A DNA stretch of 64,000 bases, taken from CAYSEQ01 sp964430475. GTDB taxonomy: Bacteria; Patescibacteriota; Microgenomatia; UBA8517. The notes beneath the pieces are model-generated. The model did not search any database and had not been told where the DNA came from. It was given only the letters and a program-made list of their open reading frames with translations. Positions 15,499 to 24,037 of this stretch are shown piece after piece (within the stretch, counting starts at the first letter, position 1; every line of letters starts with the position of its first letter). The stretch lies in contig CAYSEQ010000001.1 in the NCBI GenBank assembly GCA_964430475.1, forward strand, positions 62,001 through 126,000, read 5' to 3'. A program made the position numbers and the translations under genes.

Positions 15499-16976
15499 TT
15501 AATCTTCTAGTTTTTTCTGAATTAACTTTCTTATTAATATTGGATCGTATTTTCCTTTTGTGATCTTCATAACATATCCGATGAGCGCGGATATTGCGTT
15601 AGTTTTTCCTTTTTTATAATCTTCCACTGCCTTATGGAGATTTTTTATTGCTTCTTCTATTATATTTTCAATCTCTTTCTCATCAAACGAAGTTTTTCTT
15701 TTTTCTAAATTTTTTACCTCTTCGATAAGCTTTTCAACGGGTATTTTTCTAACATCTGGTCTTTTGTTAATAACAATTCCTATCAACTTATTAATATCAA
15801 TATTCTTTTTTTNNNNNNNNNNNNNNNNNNNNNNNNNNNNNNNNNNNNNNNNNNNNNNNNNNNNNNNNNNNNNNNNNNNNNNNNNNNNNNNNNNNNNNNN
15901 NNNNNNNNNNNNGGTCTTTTGTTAATAACAATTCCTATCAACTTATTAATATCAATATTCTTTTTTTCTGCGTACGATAACACCTTTAAGGTATATTTAA
16001 GAAGATTTGTGTTTCTTAAGAGAATCTCTGCGTAATCTTTTCTAATTGAATATTTTTGTGAGAGTTCTTGGATTTCCTCTTCAGGCAATATTGGAATTTT
16101 CTCACTTATCTTTTCTAAAAAAGTTTTTTCAAACCTCATCGGCGGAATATCGGGTTCAGGGAAATACCTATAATCAGAAGCCACCTCTTTGTACCTTTGG
16201 GCGAGGGTAACTTCTTTTTTTTCATCCCAACCTCTTGTTTCTTGAGCTGGAATAATTCCTTTATCTAGAAGCTTTTTTTGTCTTTCTAGCTCATAATCAA
16301 TTGCCTTTTTTATAAAGTTAAAAGAATTTAAATTTTTTATTTCTACTTTGTAGCCTAAATCTATTCCCCAAGAGACATTCGCCTCTAGACGCATTGAACC
16401 TTTTTCCATATCGCAATCAGAAACCCCCAGATATCTAATGAGGTTTCTTAATTTCTGCGTAAATTCCTTTGCTTGATCTGATGAATGAATGTCGGGTTCA
16501 GTGACAATTTCAACAAGCGCAACACCACTTCTATTAAAATCAATTAAAGTGACTTTCTCTCCATTTAGCGTAGTATGAAGAAGTTTACCTGTATCCTCTT
16601 CTATATGAACTCGGGTTATTCGAACCCTTCCTTTACTCGTTTCCAGGAAACCATCATAACAAAGAGGTTCATCGTATTGACTAATTTGATAACCTTTGGG
16701 TAAATCTGGGTAGAAATAATGCTTTCTATCAAACTTTGATTCTTGAGCTATTTTGCAGTTAAGTGCCAAACCAATCATTATAGTTTTTTCTATTCCTTTG
16801 ATATTAGGAACAGGAAGAGCACCGGGAAGGCCAAGGCATACAGGACAAGTATGGGTATTGGGTTTTTCGCCAAAATGCCTTGCGGGACAACCACAAAACA
16901 TCTTGGAGGCTAACGCCAATTCCACATGTATTTCAAGTCCTATAGTCGGAGTTAGATTTGATTTTTTTATTTTCAT
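15499..16976 (-). CDS. gatB: Asp-tRNA(Asn)/Glu-tRNA(Gln) amidotransferase subunit B, interrupted by scaffold gap
   Basis: GatB catalyses ATP-dependent activation of misacylated Glu-tRNA(Gln) or Asp-tRNA(Asn) in the GatCAB complex. The N-terminal cradle domain has LEIHVELALASKMFCGCP and DFNRSGVALVEIVTEPD. The C-terminal YqeY-like tail (NAISALIGYVMKITKGKYDP) is present as a separate frame, because 100 Ns (15813-15912) split the gene. The 55 bases before the Ns repeat exactly after them. Removing 155 bp leaves 1323 bp, exactly 441 codons, giving a 440-residue protein, slightly shorter than the usual 475. The split is therefore an assembly artefact. The start overlaps gatA by 4 bp. Confidence 0.95.
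15758..15967. other. Scaffold gap (100 N) flanked by an exact 55-bp duplication
   Basis: Bases 15758-15812 and 15913-15967 are identical and flank a run of exactly 100 N. This is what results when two contigs that overlap are joined by a fixed-length gap instead of being merged. The repeat ends on the left in a 7-T run where the contig stops. Confidence 0.95.
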
Positions 16977-18370
16977 AAATTGGGTTTAAATTTAATCCAA
17001 TCCGTGTTTGACTGATATGCAAAGGCTACTTGCAAGATTTTAGCTTCTGAAAATTTCGGGCCTATAATATTTAGTCCTACTGGGAGATCATCTACGAAAC
17101 CGCACGGTACACTTATTCCAGGAAGCCCTGCCATCGAACTTGGTTCGTTCAAAAGGTCAGCCATTTCTCCAAACATAGCCTTGTCTTTACTTGCGCCCAA
17201 TTTAGGCGCAGGAGAAGGCATTGTGGGTCCAATGATCAAGTCAAATTTTTTAAATATTCTTTCAAAATCTTTGATGAATAAAGTTCTTACTCTTTGAGCT
17301 TTTTTGTAAAATTTTTCCGAATATCCTTCCGAGAGGACAAAGGTACCCAAAATGATTCTTCTTTTAGCCTCCTGACCAAAATATTCTCTAGAATTTCCGA
17401 ACCGTACACCATCGTATCTTGCAAGATTAGAAGAAACTTCAGATCTTTGAATTACCGTATAATCAGCAATAGCATATTTTGGATCTAATGTTGAAACATA
17501 ATCAATTCTTGCCCCAAGCCCTTCAAGAACATTTGCTGATTTTAAAAAACACTCTTTTACTTGAATAGGCATCTTCCTAAGTAAATATTCTTTGGCAATC
17601 CCAATCTTTAGGTTCTTTATACTTTTTCCGAGAAAACTTGAATACTTCTCTGGAGGAAGATCTGATGTAGTCGCATCGTATTGGTCCTTTCCTGCTAATA
17701 TTTCCAAAAGAATTGCTGCATCCTCAACTGTTTTAGTAATAGGACCCGGACAGTCTAGAGAGGAACCCATTGCTATAAGCCCATATCTACTAATCCTACC
17801 GTATGTGGGTTTCAACCCTACAACTCCGCACCAAGCTGCGGGTCCTCTTATAGAACCTGCTGTTTCTGATCCTATTGAGGCAATCGATAGGTCAGCAGCA
17901 ACACTCGCCGCCGAACCACCTGAAGATCCACCGGGAATTCTTTCCAAATTCCAGGGATTTTTAGTAGGTCCATAGTCCGAGGTCTCGGTTGAAGAACCAT
18001 GTGCCCATGCATCAAGGTTTGTTTTTCCTAAAATAATAGCTCCCGCATCGATTAACCTTTGGACTACAGTTGAATTATATTGAGGAATAAAATCGTTAAG
18101 TACCTTGCTTGCCGCTGTTGTTCTCAAATTTAAGGTCAAAAAATTATCTTTGACGGTTATAGGTACACCATGAAGTGCCTTGGATTTGTCTTTTTCTTTA
18201 TCCTTTTTCTTTGCCTCATCGAGAGCCTTTGGATTTAGTGTTATTAAGGCATTGATTTTAGGATTTAAAAGTTTACATCTTTCTAAATAATATTTTGTTA
18301 AATCGTAAGCTGAAATTTCAGCCCTACGAATTAAGTTGATTGCTTCACGAAGTGTTAGATTATTTTTCAT
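16973..18370 (-). CDS. gatA: Glutamyl-tRNA(Gln) amidotransferase subunit A
   Basis: 465 residues from ATG 18370 (a TTG one codon upstream is less likely). Amidase-signature enzyme that frees ammonia from glutamine for GatB. The catalytic triad is visible: Lys74 in HGVPITVKDN, cis-Ser149 in GGSSGGSAAS and nucleophile Ser173 in GSETAGSIRGPAAW. Spacing equals that of characterised GatA proteins. Length is close to the normal 480. It overlaps gatC by 11 bp and gatB by 4 bp, a tightly coupled gatC-gatA-gatB operon. Confidence 0.98.
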   Translation of the reverse strand: MKNNLTLREAINLIRRAEISAYDLTKYYLERCKLLNPKINALITLNPKALDEAKKKDKEKDKSKALHGVPITVKDNFLTLNLRTTAASKVLNDFIPQYNSTVVQRLIDAGAIILGKTNLDAWAHGSSTETSDYGPTKNPWNLERIPGGSSGGSAASVAADLSIASIGSETAGSIRGPAAWCGVVGLKPTYGRISRYGLIAMGSSLDCPGPITKTVEDAAILLEILAGKDQYDATTSDLPPEKYSSFLGKSIKNLKIGIAKEYLLRKMPIQVKECFLKSANVLEGLGARIDYVSTLDPKYAIADYTVIQRSEVSSNLARYDGVRFGNSREYFGQEAKRRIILGTFVLSEGYSEKFYKKAQRVRTLFIKDFERIFKKFDLIIGPTMPSPAPKLGASKDKAMFGEMADLLNEPSSMAGLPGISVPCGFVDDLPVGLNIIGPKFSEAKILQVAFAYQSNTDWIKFKPNL

Positions 18371-18668
18371 CAAGAATCCCCTTAACTACAAAATAACCTT
18401 TATAAACTCTTTTGGCATTTTGCAGGGCTTGTTTTTGACTCAAAACGCGTTTAGGCTCAACCTTGTCTTCCCTAAAGATATTTTCTAATCCAGTAACATG
18501 GTAAGTAGTAGGCAATTTTTTAGTATCAAGTTTATTTAGTAAGTTTATAATCTTAAGAGTCTCATTAAACTGCTTAGTTAGATATCTCTCTTCGGATTTT
18601 TCAATATTCAACCTTGCAAGAAGGGCCATCTTTTTTGTTATAGAATAGGTAAAGATGTTTCTTTTCAT
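18360..18668 (-). CDS. gatC: Amidotransferase subunit C
   Basis: 102 residues, the usual length. GatC wraps between GatA and GatB and stabilises the complex. The conserved N-terminal helix pattern ITKKMALLARLNIEKSEE and the central FNETLKIINLLNKLDT fit the family, as does the later P-T-Y-H-V segment and the DKVEP motif. It is the first gene of the gatCAB operon; the start is ATG 18668. Confidence 0.93.
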   Translation of the reverse strand: MKRNIFTYSITKKMALLARLNIEKSEERYLTKQFNETLKIINLLNKLDTKKLPTTYHVTGLENIFREDKVEPKRVLSQKQALQNAKRVYKGYFVVKGILDEK

Positions 18669-18740
18669 AAGTCTTAGAAGTTTTCCCTGAATTTTATAAT
18701 TTTAGCACTTTATTATCAAACAAGAAGTGTTAAACTAAAA

Positions 18741-18780
18741 TTGTAAATGTAAAGAAAATATTGTAAATGTAAAGAAAATG
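18741..18780 (+). repeat. Tandem 20-bp direct repeat at a start codon
   Basis: Two copies of TTGTAAATGTAAAGAAAATR (differing only in the last base) lie head to tail at 18741-18760 and 18761-18780. The second copy ends in the ATG of the next gene, so the duplication doubles the leader and the AAAG-type ribosome site region. Confidence 0.85.
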
Positions 18781-19116
18781 AAGATTAAAAAAGAAAACCT
18801 TATAATCATATTCTATTCTTTATATTTTACCTGGTTACTAACTGTTGTATTTCTTACTCAAGATCAAAGAATTTTGGACCTATTTACTATTACCATTGCA
18901 ATCTTTTACTTTATTTTCCTTCGTGAAAAGGGTGATCTTTTATGGTTTTGGGTAGCTGCTTTTATACCTCTAATTTATGCCTTAACTCCCTTTTCTCAAG
19001 GACCATTAAGGTTCAATATTCAAAACTTGTATTATTTCCCCGCTTGGTTACCAATCGCCTGGGGTACAACCTCTGTAGCCCTGAGAAAGTTCTTTATTCT
19101 AATAGGGTATGGATAA
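18778..19116 (+). CDS. Unrecognised membrane protein
   Basis: 112 residues with three hydrophobic helices (about 9-28, 34-47 and 53-70) and a weaker C-terminal one. I do not recognise a family. It is the only plus-strand gene between gatC and the htpX/lemA block, so it is probably expressed alone from the region containing the 20-bp tandem repeat. Gene reality is supported by codon-like composition and the clear membrane pattern, but function is unknown. Confidence 0.6.
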   Translation: MKIKKENLIIIFYSLYFTWLLTVVFLTQDQRILDLFTITIAIFYFIFLREKGDLLWFWVAAFIPLIYALTPFSQGPLRFNIQNLYYFPAWLPIAWGTTSVALRKFFILIGYG

Positions 19117-19133
19117 ATCTTTCAGTTGAATAC

Positions 19134-19214
19134 TTATCTTCTTGAGGTAAACTTAACGATTAAGTAAAAAATACCTATTGTTATAAGCGAGACGATCAAT
19201 ATATAGAAAAACAT
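19134..19214 (-). CDS. Possible 26-residue single-helix miniprotein
   Basis: An ORF starting at ATG 19214, 11 bp after the htpX stop codon, encodes MFFYILIVSLITIGIFYLIV followed by KFTSRR. It is a near-ideal transmembrane helix with a positively charged cytoplasmic end. No clear ribosome site is seen. Such miniproteins often regulate membrane proteases or transporters, and its place after htpX is suggestive, but chance cannot be excluded in AT-rich DNA. Confidence 0.25.
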   Translation of the reverse strand: MFFYILIVSLITIGIFYLIVKFTSRR

Positions 19215-19225
19215 TCTAAATTACA

Positions 19226-20149
19226 TTATAACATCTTTTTTAACGCTTCTATCCTTTCTTCAATAGGAGGATGCGTATTAAAAAGATTAGAAAACCAATC
19301 AACAGCTCCACGCCCCTTTTCCTTAAACGGATTTACGATGTAAAGATGAGCAGTTGCCTTGTTTGCCGCTTCCAAAGGTTCATGATCAGAGGAAATTTTC
19401 TCTAGAGCAGAAATAAGGCCACTGGGTTGTCTGGTTATCTCCACACTTCCTGCATCCGCCATAAATTCCCTTCTTCTTGATATCGCAAGTTGGATAAGTT
19501 GGGCTATTATTGGAGAGACTATAGCGAAGATGATTCCCAAAAGGAGTAAAATTGCCCCAAATTGGCTTCTTTCTTCCCTTCTATCTGCCCTCCAGCTTAT
19601 TCTTAAAAACCAATCTGCCATAAGTGCCACAGTTCCTACTAGAACCGATACTATGCTCATTAATCTCGTATCAAAATTTTTTATATGAGCTATTTCGTGA
19701 GCAATCACTCCTTCAAGTTCTGTCCTATTGAGTTTTTTAAGAAGACCGGTTGTTGCGCAAATTACTGCATGTTTAGGATCGCGTCCAGTAGCAAAGGCGT
19801 TAGGAGCAGAATCCTCAATGACATAAAGTTTAGGTTTAGGAAGCCCTGTACCGATTGCTAAATTCTCAACCACTGTGTAAAAATTAAACTCCTTGTTTCT
19901 ATCTGCAGGTCGGGCTCCTGAAATCCCCAAAATAATTTTGTCTGAATACCAATAACTTGTAAATGTAAGAATTCCTGAAACTATCAATGCAATTCCTAAA
20001 AAACCCAACCCCCCAGGTTCATAGCCTAGATAGTAAGAAAAGGCTTGTGATAATAAATAGATTACGGAAGTTGTAAATAAAAGAAAAAGGATAAGGATTA
20101 TTGTGCTTTTTCTTTTATTTAAAGAAATTGCTTCATAAATATTTTGCAT
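19226..20149 (-). CDS. htpX: HtpX-like M48 membrane metalloprotease
   Basis: 307 residues from ATG 20149 (TTG at 20155 rejected). Two N-terminal transmembrane helices (about 16-38 and 48-68), the zinc motif HEIAH at 151-155, two further helices, and the third-ligand segment RRREFMADAGSVEI after them. The C-terminal THPPIEERIEALKKM is also typical. HtpX degrades damaged membrane proteins in the cytoplasmic membrane. It starts 13 bp after lemA, the classic lemA-htpX pairing. Confidence 0.96.
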   Translation of the reverse strand: MQNIYEAISLNKRKSTIILILFLLFTTSVIYLLSQAFSYYLGYEPGGLGFLGIALIVSGILTFTSYWYSDKIILGISGARPADRNKEFNFYTVVENLAIGTGLPKPKLYVIEDSAPNAFATGRDPKHAVICATTGLLKKLNRTELEGVIAHEIAHIKNFDTRLMSIVSVLVGTVALMADWFLRISWRADRREERSQFGAILLLLGIIFAIVSPIIAQLIQLAISRRREFMADAGSVEITRQPSGLISALEKISSDHEPLEAANKATAHLYIVNPFKEKGRGAVDWFSNLFNTHPPIEERIEALKKML

Positions 20150-20162
20150 AAGCAATAACTTG

Positions 20163-20753
20163 TTACTCTAAGTTCACTTTAGGTGTTTTAAGGTCGCTTT
20201 CTTCTACTCTTAAATGTTCGCCTTCACTTGGTGTTATTAATCCTGGTTGCTCCTCAAAGTTAAAAATGTTTGCAACAATATTGGAAGGAAAAGTTACTCT
20301 TTTTACATTGAAATCCGCTGTTAAGTCAATTACTAATCTTCTTGCAAACATAACTTTGTCCGCGGTGTCTCTCAACTCATCCATCAACTTATTTATAACA
20401 TCTGAAGCTTTTAGCTCGGGATTGCTTTCTACTAAAACTTTTATACTGGGTAGTATTGAGGCGAGTTTTTCAGAGGCGTCCGCCATTTTTTGTATATTTC
20501 CACTAGAAAGTGCTTGACTGATTTCTTTTCTTGCTTGCGTAAGTTTTTCATAAATCTCCTTCTCGTGCTTTAAATAACTTTTAGCGGATCTTTCCAAATT
20601 AGGGATTAATTCACTTTGCCTTTTTAGCTGATTTCCAATTTCCTGGACAGCAGCCTTAATTCTTGCTTTGCTAGAAACAAAAAAATTATATGTAGAGATA
20701 ACCCAAACTAGTATTAATCCTAGAAAGACAATAATGATAAAAAGAATCTGCAT
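20163..20753 (-). CDS. lemA: LemA family protein
   Basis: 196 residues. One N-terminal helix (about 3-22) followed by an antiparallel helical bundle: STYNFFVSSKARIKAAVQEI, NQLKRQSELIPNLERSAKSY and FNVKRVTFPSNIVANIFNF. These are the conserved LemA blocks; the usual ARxxYN motif appears in altered form (RRLVIDLTADFN). The C-terminal tail is polar. A very strong ribosome-binding site (AGGGGGTGA, near 20765) precedes the ATG. LemA proteins are membrane-associated and accompany HtpX; exact role unknown. Confidence 0.95.
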   Translation of the reverse strand: MQILFIIIVFLGLILVWVISTYNFFVSSKARIKAAVQEIGNQLKRQSELIPNLERSAKSYLKHEKEIYEKLTQARKEISQALSSGNIQKMADASEKLASILPSIKVLVESNPELKASDVINKLMDELRDTADKVMFARRLVIDLTADFNVKRVTFPSNIVANIFNFEEQPGLITPSEGEHLRVEESDLKTPKVNLE

Positions 20754-20770
20754 TTTTATTTCACCCCCTT

Positions 20771-22576
20771 TTATAATTCTAGCATCTTTTCAAACTCTTT
20801 TAAACTTCTTGTATTAACAATATCCTTTTTTTCAGCCCAACCTCTTCTTGCCACTGAAACGCCAAACTCCATATTATCAAGATGGTCTCTATGATGAGAA
20901 TCCGTCCCAAGGGTTAATTTTACACCATATTTTATCGCCTCTCTAACTAAAAAATCCGGAAGATCAAGTCTTGCAGGATCCGCATTTATTTCAACCCATT
21001 TATTATTATCTACCATAAAGTTGAATATCTTTTCCCAGTCAACTTCTATTCCTTCTCTCTGGTTAAGTAACCTTGCGGTGGGGTGGGCAAATATCTTGAC
21101 TTTAGGATGTTCTAATGCCCTAATAATTCTTTGCGTCATGGTTTTTCTATCCTGTCTAAAACTTGAGTGAATTGATACCAAGGCGAAATCTAATTTTTCG
21201 AAGCCTTTTTCCGGGATTGGTAAACTACCGTCAGGTTTAATATCAATTTCAAGACAGTTGAACACTTTTTTTATACTACCCTTAAGACTTTTTATGAACG
21301 AATAATTTAATTGTTCAACCTTTTCTTTTTTCTTCTCTAACAAATTTATAATTTGTTCTTGACTATGATGGCTTTGGCTTGGATTATGTTCAGTAAATGC
21401 AATGTATTCGTAACCTAAGTCATTTGCTTTCAAGATTAATTCTTCCATTGACGAAGATCCCAAATCGTGGCTTGTCTCTATATCAAAGTCGGAGTGAATT
21501 TGTAAATCACCCTTAATATCTTCAAGTTTAATAAGATTGGGCAGTCCATTCGGTTTATTTTGAAAACTATTTAATGCAGCTTCTATTTCTCCACTGTCTT
21601 CTCTTAATTCCGGGGGTATCCAAGCTAAACCCAAAAAATTATAAAATTCCTCTTCTGTTGCAAATTTCTTTAATCCTTTGGTTCCTCTCTTCCTAATACC
21701 ATACTCAGATAAACTATAGCCCTTTTTTAGTGCAAATTCTCGTAGAGCTATGTTGTGATGTTTTGAACCGGTAAAATGCTGTAAAAGAGCACCAAATCGA
21801 TCAGGCGGCTGGACCATAAGGTCAATTTGTATATCCCCAGGTATAATTATGGAGGAAGTCCTCTTTCCTTTCTCAAGCACACGTATAACCTTTGGGAATT
21901 TTACAAAGTGATCTATTACCTTCTCAGCATCTTCAGTGGAAACCGCTATGTCTATATCTCCAACAGTTGAAGCTCTTCTTCTTAAACTCCCCAGAGGTTC
22001 TGCTTTCTTTACCTCTTTACTTTTTAAAAGCCATTCTACGATTTCTTGTGCAACTTTTTGAGCATAAGGAAGAAGATGTCTTTTTGTTCGTCCTTTTATT
22101 TCTTCAATTGAGCGAAGAATATCCCTTTGCGATTCTTCTTTGAAACCCGGTATTTTTGCAATTTTTCCTTTTTTCGCAGCTTCCTCAAGCTGTGAAATTG
22201 GATTATTGCTAGATATATTCAAACTTTTCACCAGTTTATAAGCGGTTTTTGCACCTATACCAGGTATGGTCATTAAATCAAACATTTGTGCTGGTAAACC
22301 TTTTAAAATTTCTTCAAAATGCTTTGATGTACCTTTCTTAAATATCTCATCAAGATGCTCTGCAATACTTTTTCCTATCCCTGCTAGTTCTTCCAGTTTG
22401 CCTTCATCCCAAAGATCTTTAACTTCACTGGAAGAATGTTCTATAGCATCAGCAGCTCTTTGATAAGCAATTATTTTAAACCTATTTTTTTCCTCGTCCT
22501 TTATCTGATATGCAGCAGCAACCGCCCTTAATAACTCGGCGATTTCTGTATTGTTCATATTTTTGTGGATTCTCAT
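20771..22576 (-). CDS. polX: DNA polymerase X with PHP domain
   Basis: 601 residues, the typical length for bacterial PolX. Order: N-terminal 8-kDa-like helix-hairpin-helix part (residues 7-110, LEELAGIGKSIAEHLDE and MTIPGIGAKTAYKLVK), nucleotidyltransferase palm with GSLRRRASTVGDIDIAVS (Gly196 to Asp209) and a third Asp in IQIDLMVQPPDR, and a C-terminal PHP domain (from about 353) with HS, TEHN, FAHPTARLL and TDSHHRDH. The first PHP His is Gln (GDLQIHS), a change I recall from other PolX proteins. It fills short gaps in base-excision repair. An ATG at 22558 is an alternative start. The gene is monocistronic or leads into lemA with a 17-bp gap. Confidence 0.96.
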   Translation of the reverse strand: MRIHKNMNNTEIAELLRAVAAAYQIKDEEKNRFKIIAYQRAADAIEHSSSEVKDLWDEGKLEELAGIGKSIAEHLDEIFKKGTSKHFEEILKGLPAQMFDLMTIPGIGAKTAYKLVKSLNISSNNPISQLEEAAKKGKIAKIPGFKEESQRDILRSIEEIKGRTKRHLLPYAQKVAQEIVEWLLKSKEVKKAEPLGSLRRRASTVGDIDIAVSTEDAEKVIDHFVKFPKVIRVLEKGKRTSSIIIPGDIQIDLMVQPPDRFGALLQHFTGSKHHNIALREFALKKGYSLSEYGIRKRGTKGLKKFATEEEFYNFLGLAWIPPELREDSGEIEAALNSFQNKPNGLPNLIKLEDIKGDLQIHSDFDIETSHDLGSSSMEELILKANDLGYEYIAFTEHNPSQSHHSQEQIINLLEKKKEKVEQLNYSFIKSLKGSIKKVFNCLEIDIKPDGSLPIPEKGFEKLDFALVSIHSSFRQDRKTMTQRIIRALEHPKVKIFAHPTARLLNQREGIEVDWEKIFNFMVDNNKWVEINADPARLDLPDFLVREAIKYGVKLTLGTDSHHRDHLDNMEFGVSVARRGWAEKKDIVNTRSLKEFEKMLEL

Positions 22577-22718
22577 GTCGTTTTAAGGGTAAATTAATTA
22601 TTCAATTTTTCACATATTTTTCACAATATATTTAAGTTCACTTTAATAACTTTTTTGTTTTTCATCCATTTTAATTTTAATATTATTTTTCTCTAGTAAA
22701 ATTAAATAATTTTTTACC

Positions 22719-22747
22719 TTGACCACTAAACACATGTAGTATATAAT
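22719..22747 (+). promoter_or_regulatory. Consensus promoter of tRNA-Asp
   Basis: TTGACC at 22719-22724 and TATAAT at 22742-22747 with a 17-bp spacer, 20 bp upstream of the tRNA. It is the best match to the sigma70 consensus in this part of the window. Confidence 0.7.
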
Positions 22748-22767
22748 TTTTTCAAATTAATTTAAAA

Positions 22768-22841
22768 GGGGCGTTAGCTCAGTTGGCCAGAGCGCTCGCC
22801 TGTCACGCGAGAGGTCGGGAGTTCAAGTCTCCTACGCCCCG
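22768..22841 (+). tRNA. tRNA-Asp(GTC)
   Basis: Full cloverleaf: acceptor GGGGCGT/ACGCCCC, D-arm GCTC/GAGC, anticodon arm CTCGC-CTGTCAC-GCGAG with anticodon GTC, T-arm GGGAG-TTCAAGT-CTCCT, discriminator G. CCA is not encoded. Confidence 0.97.
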
Positions 22842-22942
22842 CAAAGACTTTGCTAAAATTAGATCTTGACAAAATTTAACTTATAATATAAATTCCTAAC
22901 CAAACTGCTCCTGAAGTATAAAAACCTGCCTTCTTAAGAAAA

Positions 22943-23746
22943 ATGAACCTCAAGAAAATCTTAAAGTTTTTAAAACTTCATGAGTCAACGATCAGTATGT
23001 TTTTGGGTGCAATTGTGATTGTTATCGTTGGAGTCGTGGCTATCAAATTCTTTGCTAAAAGGCAAGGAGAAACAATTCCTCCCATTGAAGTTGTCCAAGA
23101 CCAAAATCTTTTAGCTACGCATACAGTTGCCCAAGGAGAGGATTTATGGAGTATTTCAGAAAGATATTACGGTACAGGCTATAATTGGGTGGATATTGCC
23201 AGAGAGAACAATCTTTCTAATCCTAACGAGATAGAGGTAGGACAAGTATTAAGGATACCAGTTGTCCAAAAAGAAGAAGAAATATCTTCGGCTGAAACTC
23301 CGTCTGAAATAACCTCAACTCCAACTCCCGAGGTTGTAGCAACCCAGCCGGAGAGAGAATCTGAATCGGAAGCGGAAAGCAAACACAAAGTAGAACCTAA
23401 TGAAAGTCTCTGGAAGATTGCGGAAAAATATTTCAAATCCGGATACAATTGGATAGACATTGCAGAAAGAAATAAACTTGCCAATGCCAATGTTATCAGA
23501 GTCGGACAAGAACTAATTATTCCAAAAGTCCAACCTAGGAAAATAACAGTAGTTGAGTCTCAAACAACATCAAGCAATGAGGCAATAACAGGAGATACTT
23601 ATACTGTTCAAAAAGGGGATAGTCTTTGGAAGATAGCAGTAAGAGCTTATGGCGATGGGTATAGATGGGTAGATATAGCAAAAAAGAATGATTTGAAAAA
23701 CCCCAACATTATTCATCCTGGAAATCTTCTCAACATCCCAAGGTAA
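22943..23746 (+). CDS. Membrane-anchored protein with three LysM domains
   Basis: 267 residues. A transmembrane helix (about 20-39, LGAIVIVIVGVVAIKFFA) anchors it with the bulk outside. Three LysM domains follow, at about 55-103 (THTVAQGEDLWSISERYYG), 147-195 (KHKVEPNESLWKIAEKYF) and 217-266 (TYTVQKGDSLWKIAVRAYG), separated by Thr/Pro/Glu-rich linkers. Each has the shared GYxWVDIA segment, so they arose by duplication. LysM binds N-acetylglucosamine in peptidoglycan; no catalytic domain is present, so this is likely a wall-binding or scaffold protein. It lies between two tRNA genes. Confidence 0.94.
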   Translation: MNLKKILKFLKLHESTISMFLGAIVIVIVGVVAIKFFAKRQGETIPPIEVVQDQNLLATHTVAQGEDLWSISERYYGTGYNWVDIARENNLSNPNEIEVGQVLRIPVVQKEEEISSAETPSEITSTPTPEVVATQPERESESEAESKHKVEPNESLWKIAEKYFKSGYNWIDIAERNKLANANVIRVGQELIIPKVQPRKITVVESQTTSSNEAITGDTYTVQKGDSLWKIAVRAYGDGYRWVDIAKKNDLKNPNIIHPGNLLNIPR

Positions 23747-23785
23747 CACTAGAGTTTTAAATTTAAATTTAATATTTTTTCCTTG

Positions 23786-23791
23786 TATAAT
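23786..23791 (+). promoter_or_regulatory. Extended -10 (TGTATAAT region) of tRNA-Gly
   Basis: TATAAT at 23786-23791 preceded by TTG, giving an extended -10 type element 25 bp before the tRNA. No clear -35. Confidence 0.5.
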
Positions 23792-23816
23792 ATAGATTAG
23801 GTTATAAAAACTAATT

Positions 23817-23887
23817 GCGGGATTAGTTAAGCGGTTTAACGCCACCTTCCCAAGGTGGAGAGAGGGGTTCGACTCCCCTATCCCGCT
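23817..23887 (+). tRNA. tRNA-Gly(CCC)
   Basis: Cloverleaf with acceptor GCGGGAT/ATCCCGC, D-arm GTTA/TAAC, anticodon arm CCACC-TTCCCAA-GGTGG (anticodon CCC), T-arm AGGGG-TTCGACT-CCCCT and discriminator T. CCA is not encoded. Confidence 0.95.
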
Positions 23888-24037
23888 CCGAGCATCAATA
23901 TACTGACGAAACCAGTTAAGAAATATACTTAATAGTCTTGAAAAATTTTTTTGTTCTTAGCAAAAGAAATAATGCTTAAAATATTACGCCAAAAAACACC
24001 TTTCAACTTTAATTTAAGTTATTTTAGGGTTGAAGAA

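Noticed and set aside
15499..15786. Separate small gene for a YqeY-like protein
   Set aside because: It is the C-terminal part of gatB; collapsing the duplicated 55 bp and the N run joins the frames exactly.
20771..22576. Inactive PHP domain in PolX because the first His is Gln
   Set aside because: I recall the GDLQ-x-H form from PolX of other bacteria; the remaining ligands are present, so this is not unusual.
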